Below, one piece after another: positions 13,736 to 18,151 of a stretch of 18,151 nt of DNA. The stretch spans positions 69,586-87,736 of the forward strand of contig MGQN01000022.1 in assembly GCA_001797845.1 (NCBI GenBank). Direction: 5' to 3'. Under the pieces are notes generated by a model. It ran no database searches, was not told where the DNA came from, and worked only from the letters and a program-made list of their open reading frames with translations. A program made the translations under genes and the position numbers. The stretch comes from Deltaproteobacteria bacterium RBG_16_44_11 (GTDB lineage: Bacteria; Desulfobacterota; Syntrophia; Syntrophales; Smithellaceae). How positions within the stretch are numbered: the first letter of the stretch is position 1; the number at the start of each line of letters is the position of its first letter.

Positions 13736-15694
13736 CTATTTAATCTTAACTAATAATGGCCTAACTTTTTTAATAACAAACCAAATTAAAAACACGAAGG
13801 CGCACAGGAGAATAAAAACGAGAATCAAAGCACCATAGGTAATGAAATTGCCGTTGGCAAAAATTTTATTCAACGCTGTGGAAGGTTCCGCCTGATAACG
13901 GCCTTCCGGTGCTCGATATTTTTCCGGTATATTGGGGATACCGTTACGATTTGTGTCCGCAAAAGAACGCATATACTGCGTAAGGGCTATCCACTCTTTT
14001 AATTCCCGTGGCTTGGAAGAACTTTTATCAAAATATATAATCGCCTTGTTTAAATCCGGCAAAATGCACCCTTTCTTATCCTTTGGTTTTACACTGAGGA
14101 GTCCATAAGTAACTTTGCTTACATAATTTATCATTTCCGCCGCATATAAATTTGAACAGACACGATAGAGTTTCTTAAAATCAAGAGGCTTATATTCGCC
14201 CCTTTCATCCTGCACGGAAACTCGCGTTACCCGATCAAACAAAATTCGCTGTGGATTGAAGGCGAACTTCACCCCCGAAACCTGCAGATGAGCGTCCTTT
14301 TTTTTGAAGGGCGCTACTGACGCCTCGACTTCCAATATATCCTTCAGTTCCTTACCGCTGACATAAAAAGCCAATAGCGGATATCCGGCAACGCCATCTC
14401 TACCGATACCCAGCGATAGCACCTGGAAAACATCCGCAGTGGTTATTTTCCCCTTCAGGAAAGAATCCCTGATCAATCCCAGCGGCTCCAACGAAACATG
14501 AACATGTTCATAATTATTCCCTTCGGCTTTTTGTACGGCATAGCGGAAAGCATCGGTAATCATGTTTCCCAATCCCATCTCTTTGGGGTTGGCATAAGCG
14601 GGAGCAAGCGACTCCATATTAAAATTGGTTTCGGCAATAACCTGATCAAAATTTAACCTGTAGGAAGAAAGAAACTTCTGGTTCACAATATCCTTGTAAT
14701 TGTCTATCTCTTCCGAAAGGATTCTATCATCCGGGATACCGGCGGTAATATTTCTTAAATCGTAGGAAGCGATCTTGATATCTTTTCCTTTGGTGTAAAA
14801 AACTGTCAAAATACCCAGATACTCGCCATAACAGCCGCTGGAAACGATAATTGTCCTGCCAACTTTTATCGGCTTGGGTAAAATCGTGTGCGTATGGCCG
14901 CTGATGATGATATCGATTTGAGGCACTTTACGCGCCAATTTTTCGTCTTCCGATTTCTCTTTTACCGGAGATGTGCCGGAATGGGAAAGGCAAATAATCA
15001 TATCAACTTTTTCTTTGTCTTTTAATACGTCCACCATCTTCTTGCTGGCGCGAATCGGATCGGCAAAAGTGACAGGCTTGGCGAAAGGCGTATCGGCGGC
15101 GGCATCCTTGCCCATAATACCGAACAATCCGATGCGAATACCGTTTCTTTCGACAACTTTGTATTCCTTCACCGGATAATCATTAAACGCCTGCTGGAGC
15201 GCCTTACCCCCCGGAGCTCTCTTACTGATAATAATGTTGGAGGCAATAATATCAGGTATCCGCTGACTGTTAGACTTGGCAGTCTGAAGCATTTTAGCCA
15301 AACCATCCGCGTGGAAATCGAAATCATGATTGCCGAAGGTCGTTACATCATAGCCCATTTCCCCCATGAGCCGCAGTTCAGACGCTTCTGTTAGAAACGA
15401 CGTGTGAAACAAGGTGCCCATGGAAAAATCGCCGGCGTCAACGCGCAATGTCTTATTTTGATGATATATCCGCTGTTCTTTAATGATATAAGCCAGTTTA
15501 GCGTAACCTCCTCGCTGTTCCTGCTCGCCATTCTCCGTCAAAACACGATGAGGCAGGAGATACGAATGAAGATCATGGGTAAAAAGAATCACCAATTCTC
15601 TGCTGTCTTTTCCCTGACCTATCGAATCTCCTCCGGTAATGAGAATTAACGACAAAGAAAAAGTTAACACCGCAATTTTTTTAACAAGCTTCAT
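13736..15694 (-). CDS. Membrane-anchored bifunctional metallophosphatase/5'-nucleotidase (UshA-like)
   Basis: Exported phosphoesterase predicted to hydrolyse nucleotides or cyclic nucleotides outside the cytoplasm with two metal ions. Numbered from the ATG at 15694 (652 residues): signal peptide at about 1-22 (basic start, hydrophobic core), metallophosphatase motifs FTHDLH (38-43), DAGD (86-89), GNHDFD (121-126), SHSG (237-240) and SGHTHT (265-270), then a 5'-nucleotidase C-terminal domain. A calcium-loop-like DTNRNGIPN segment (about 580-588) precedes a C-terminal membrane helix (about 617-641) and a Lys/Arg-rich tail, so the enzyme is tethered rather than soluble. ATG 15694 is preferred over the GTG at 15703 because AAAGG lies 9 nt upstream. 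A consensus-like promoter lies upstream. Its 3' end sits close to the cassette array. Confidence 0.88.
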   Translation of the reverse strand: MKLVKKIAVLTFSLSLILITGGDSIGQGKDSRELVILFTHDLHSYLLPHRVLTENGEQEQRGGYAKLAYIIKEQRIYHQNKTLRVDAGDFSMGTLFHTSFLTEASELRLMGEMGYDVTTFGNHDFDFHADGLAKMLQTAKSNSQRIPDIIASNIIISKRAPGGKALQQAFNDYPVKEYKVVERNGIRIGLFGIMGKDAAADTPFAKPVTFADPIRASKKMVDVLKDKEKVDMIICLSHSGTSPVKEKSEDEKLARKVPQIDIIISGHTHTILPKPIKVGRTIIVSSGCYGEYLGILTVFYTKGKDIKIASYDLRNITAGIPDDRILSEEIDNYKDIVNQKFLSSYRLNFDQVIAETNFNMESLAPAYANPKEMGLGNMITDAFRYAVQKAEGNNYEHVHVSLEPLGLIRDSFLKGKITTADVFQVLSLGIGRDGVAGYPLLAFYVSGKELKDILEVEASVAPFKKKDAHLQVSGVKFAFNPQRILFDRVTRVSVQDERGEYKPLDFKKLYRVCSNLYAAEMINYVSKVTYGLLSVKPKDKKGCILPDLNKAIIYFDKSSSKPRELKEWIALTQYMRSFADTNRNGIPNIPEKYRAPEGRYQAEPSTALNKIFANGNFITYGALILVFILLCAFVFLIWFVIKKVRPLLVKIK

Positions 15695-15748
15695 GATAAT
15701 CACCCTTTCTCATTGAAAGACCGGGACTATATCCGGAATTTTTTCTTA

Positions 15749-15777
15749 ATCCTAATTCATTTTGTTTTTCCCGTCAA
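15749..15777 (-). promoter_or_regulatory. Sigma-70 type promoter of the metallophosphatase gene
   Basis: On the minus strand TTGACG (15777-15772) and TAGGAT (15754-15749) are 17 nt apart. Initiation is expected about 45 nt before the ATG at 15694. This implies transcription separate from the upstream cation transporter gene. Confidence 0.6.
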
Positions 15778-15834
15778 ATAATCAATCATTGGTCACGCCA
15801 CCAAATGTCTCGTAGAGCGATCAAACAAAATAAA

Positions 15835-16803
15835 CTAACGAGAATATTTTATACGTATTGGTCTTTTTTCTTTGGCCAGGAGACAGCCGGCCACACACTC
15901 TTCAGTGCATTCACCTTCACAAGGTTCAATGTGAATAGTTACAGTGGAATGGGGAAGTTTATTCATGATGATTTTTTTTAATTCCCGGGTAATTCCATGT
16001 GAAGATAATACGCTCATTTGCGGATTTACTTTGACATGAAATTCAATGAAGCGAAAATTACCTGCTTTGCGCGTTCGTAACCGGTGAAAACCGTGCACAT
16101 CAGGCCGCTGGCCGCTAATTATGTTTCTAATCCATTCCTCTTCATCCGCCGGCAATTTCACGTCCATTAAATCAGCAAGAGCTTTTGACGTTAAATTGTA
16201 AGCTGCTTTCAGAATAAACACAGCAATAAACATTGCCGCTATTGGATCAAGCCAATGAATATTCGGATGGATAAATACCATATGGCTAAACCAAATGACC
16301 GCAAGGCTGACCATGACACCCGCCGACGTATAAACATCGGTGCGCAAATGCCAGGCGTCCGCCTGTAGCGCGATCGAATCAGCCTCCTTCCCAACATGGA
16401 AAAGCTTACTCGAAACAAAATAATTCATTCCCGCGGAAAATAGCATGACGACTACTCCCCAACCGGGTGATTCCAGCACTTGAGCGGAGCTAAACTTTTT
16501 CAGCGCTTCAAATATAATCCAAAAAGCGGCAATAAAAATAAGCACTGCTTCCACTAATCCGGAAATGCTTTCAACTTTTCCATGGCCGAAGGGATGATCA
16601 TCATCAGCCGGAATATTAGATTTTTTCACGGAAAACAAAGCAATGATTGCCGCCAATAAATCCATGCCGGAATGAATCGCCTCGGAAATGATCGCCACGG
16701 AACCGATGAGAGCGCCCACAATCAATTTTAAGATTACCAACAGGAAGTTGGAAGCAACGGATAACATGGCCACCCGCTCTTTGCGCTGTTGTAATGATTT
16801 CAA
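15835..16803 (-). CDS. Cation diffusion facilitator family transporter
   Basis: A 322-residue inner-membrane antiporter predicted to export divalent metals. It has about six membrane segments in 12-206 and a cytoplasmic ferredoxin-like C-terminal domain (about 207-295, with FRFIEFHVKVNP). Metal-site residues: H44 and D48 in HSGMD (TM2) and H152 and D156 in WHLRTD (TM5); this His/Asp set is typical of zinc- or cadmium-transporting members rather than iron-type Asp/Asp members. Also DDDHPFGHGKVE at 67-78. After the usual C-terminal end (VTIHIEP) there is a Cys tail with C295, C299, C303 and C307 and then a basic end. The start is TTG at 16803, supported by GGAG 7 nt upstream; the next ATG is 12 codons in. 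It is divergent from the radical SAM gene. Confidence 0.92.
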   Translation of the reverse strand: MKSLQQRKERVAMLSVASNFLLVILKLIVGALIGSVAIISEAIHSGMDLLAAIIALFSVKKSNIPADDDHPFGHGKVESISGLVEAVLIFIAAFWIIFEALKKFSSAQVLESPGWGVVVMLFSAGMNYFVSSKLFHVGKEADSIALQADAWHLRTDVYTSAGVMVSLAVIWFSHMVFIHPNIHWLDPIAAMFIAVFILKAAYNLTSKALADLMDVKLPADEEEWIRNIISGQRPDVHGFHRLRTRKAGNFRFIEFHVKVNPQMSVLSSHGITRELKKIIMNKLPHSTVTIHIEPCEGECTEECVAGCLLAKEKRPIRIKYSR

Positions 16804-16966
16804 TTCAACACTCCATAATTGATTTTTAGCGTGTGTATTAATATACCACGGCTTGAAGATGATTTCCCATAAATTTTAAGCCTCGCCAAAGGCAGGGATT
16901 ATCTTTGCAAGTTAGCAAAATTGTGGTAGTAAAAACGCCTTGATTTGCTTTTTATCCATTGTCTTT

Positions 16967-18064
16967 ATGCATATAAATAAAAATAACGTTTCCCCCTATT
17001 TTAAAAACGCCACCCTCAAAGATTGGCAAAACTGGCGTTGGCAATTTCAAAACCGCTTTACTAAAACAACACAATTAAAACATTTTTTCGGCGAGTCGTT
17101 GCTGCATACGAAAAATTTAAAAGCAGTAACGGCTATTTATCCCCTGTCCGTCACTCCCTATTATTTGTCACTTATTAAAATAAATAACGAATATGATCCA
17201 ATACGTATTCAATGCATTCCAAATTTTCAAGAAATATCCTCCTGTAAGGACTATAAGGACGACCCGCTGCAAGAAGGCACCCACATGCCGGTACCGCAGC
17301 TGATTCACCGGTATCCTGACCGCTGTTTGGCGATGGTCACGGAAATTTGCGCTACATATTGCCGCCACTGTAACCGCAAGCGTTATTGGGGCATCCCGGC
17401 TCAATCCAGCCTGAAAAGCCGGCTCCGTGCAATGACTCACTATATTTCGGATACACCGCAAATACGCGAAGTTATCATCTCCGGTGGTGATCCACTTATA
17501 TATAATGATGAAAAGCTGGAAACGATTCTTTCTTCAATTAAAGCAATACCGCATGTCAAAGTATTACGTATCGGCAGTCGCGTACCTGTGGTTATGCCGA
17601 TGAGAATTACAAAAGAGCTATGCCGGATGTTCAAACGCTACCGGCCTTTATGGTTTAACACCCAATTCAATCATCCGTCGGAAATTACGCCGGAATCAAA
17701 ACGCGCCTGTAACATGCTGCAAGAAGCTGGAATTCCTGTTTCCAATCAATCAGTTCTACTCAAAGGAATTAATGATTCTCCTGATGTGATGCGTCCATTG
17801 CTGTATGAGCTTCAGAAGATATCTGTACGTCCATATTATCTGTTTCACTGCGAACCGGTAAAAGGCTGCGGTCATTTTCGCACCGATATAAAATCCGGCC
17901 TGCGGATGATGGAGGATATTCGGCGACACTGCTCGGGTTTGAGCCTGCCTCAATACGTTGCCGATCTGCCGGGGGACACAGGAAAGATTCCCCTATTTTC
18001 CCTGTCCAAAACAATAAAAAATGGCCTGAAGAAACATCAAGATTTTTTTGACAATTTTCAATAA
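16967..18064 (+). CDS. KamA-family radical SAM protein (lysine 2,3-aminomutase-like, short form)
   Basis: Predicted SAM- and PLP-dependent 2,3-aminomutase. Numbered from the ATG at 16967 (365 residues): the DWQNWRWQ N-terminal motif at about 19-26, the [4Fe-4S] cluster motif CATYCRHC with C128, C132 and C135, ISGGDPL at about 171-177, HFRT at about 303-306, and K340 in PGDTGK, matching the PLP lysine of clostridial lysine 2,3-aminomutase (K337). The cysteines, E296, D333 and K340 all sit 3 positions after C125/C129/C132, D293, D330 and K337 of that enzyme (residue numbers from memory), which supports this start over the TTG at 16940; neither has a clear Shine-Dalgarno. The zinc ligand C268 is Ser here and the C-terminal zinc region is absent. 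Options: beta-lysine synthesis, EF-P lysine modification, or another amino acid substrate. Confidence 0.88.
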   Translation: MHINKNNVSPYFKNATLKDWQNWRWQFQNRFTKTTQLKHFFGESLLHTKNLKAVTAIYPLSVTPYYLSLIKINNEYDPIRIQCIPNFQEISSCKDYKDDPLQEGTHMPVPQLIHRYPDRCLAMVTEICATYCRHCNRKRYWGIPAQSSLKSRLRAMTHYISDTPQIREVIISGGDPLIYNDEKLETILSSIKAIPHVKVLRIGSRVPVVMPMRITKELCRMFKRYRPLWFNTQFNHPSEITPESKRACNMLQEAGIPVSNQSVLLKGINDSPDVMRPLLYELQKISVRPYYLFHCEPVKGCGHFRTDIKSGLRMMEDIRRHCSGLSLPQYVADLPGDTGKIPLFSLSKTIKNGLKKHQDFFDNFQ

Positions 18065-18138
18065 TTAGATTAGGAAGAGCTTCAAATAAATTAATGTATT
18101 ACTAAAAATCAGGGAAAGACAAACGCTTAACGATATTA

Positions 18139-18151
18139 AGAAGGACATATT
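18139..18151 (+). other. Possible ribosome binding site of a gene starting beyond the window
   Basis: AGAAGGA at 18139-18145 ends 6 nt before the window edge, good spacing for a start codon at or just after 18152. The stretch 18065-18138 after the radical SAM gene shows no gene and no clear terminator, so co-transcription with the next gene is possible. Confidence 0.25.

Noticed and set aside
1..18151. CRISPR arrays, tRNA or rRNA genes, phage genes, in-frame UGA selenocysteine codons
   Set aside because: I looked for repeat-spacer patterns, cloverleaf/CCA ends and interrupted frames and saw none that hold up.

Overview
The window looks like a chromosomal segment of an anaerobic Desulfobacterota (deltaproteobacterial) organism, perhaps of the Syntrophales type. 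This is inference. It rests on the mraZ-rsmH-ftsL-ftsI-murE-murF order with a PASTA-bearing division PBP, a meso-diaminopimelate type MurE (so a Gram-negative style wall), a full-length SelB, and an oxygen-sensitive lysine-2,3-aminomutase-like radical SAM enzyme. Base composition is moderately AT-rich. No rRNA, tRNA or CRISPR array was seen.

Left part (1-6480, minus strand): the start of the division and cell wall (dcw) operon, read right to left. mraZ, rsmH, ftsL, ftsI, murE and the beginning of murF are almost gap-free (2 to 10 nt apart). A near-consensus sigma-70 promoter lies directly upstream of mraZ, followed by three GTGG direct repeats at exact 10-nt spacing that look like the MraZ autoregulatory operator. 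These genes methylate 16S rRNA, build the septal synthase and make UDP-MurNAc-pentapeptide.

Middle part: 6480-7356 holds no convincing intact gene. It has a minus-strand terminator, a broken small reading frame, a hairpin, and a GGGGACGCCC repeat that recurs near 13472. mltG and ruvX follow on the minus strand, and ruvX is divergent from selB. selB is followed by an OB-fold/HD-domain protein of the YhaM exoribonuclease type on the plus strand.

Accessory part (about 12238-13642): two adjacent integron-type gene cassettes with no integrase gene in the window, i.e. a candidate CALIN (cluster of attC sites lacking an integrase). Cassette 1 carries a PD-(D/E)XK-nuclease-like protein and cassette 2 a 74-residue orphan. 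Each gene is preceded by a strong Shine-Dalgarno sequence and followed by an attC-like element. The second attC has an R'' box (GTCCAAC) exactly complementary to the first seven bases across the junction that starts its own cassette (GTTGGAC), which is the rule for genuine cassettes. This is the most notable find.

Right part: a membrane-anchored metallophosphatase/5'-nucleotidase with its own promoter and a cation diffusion facilitator with a Cys-rich tail are on the minus strand. A KamA-type radical SAM protein is divergent on the plus strand; it has the FeS and PLP residues but lacks the whole zinc site and the C-terminal part of classical lysine 2,3-aminomutase. The window ends just after a possible ribosome binding site for another gene.
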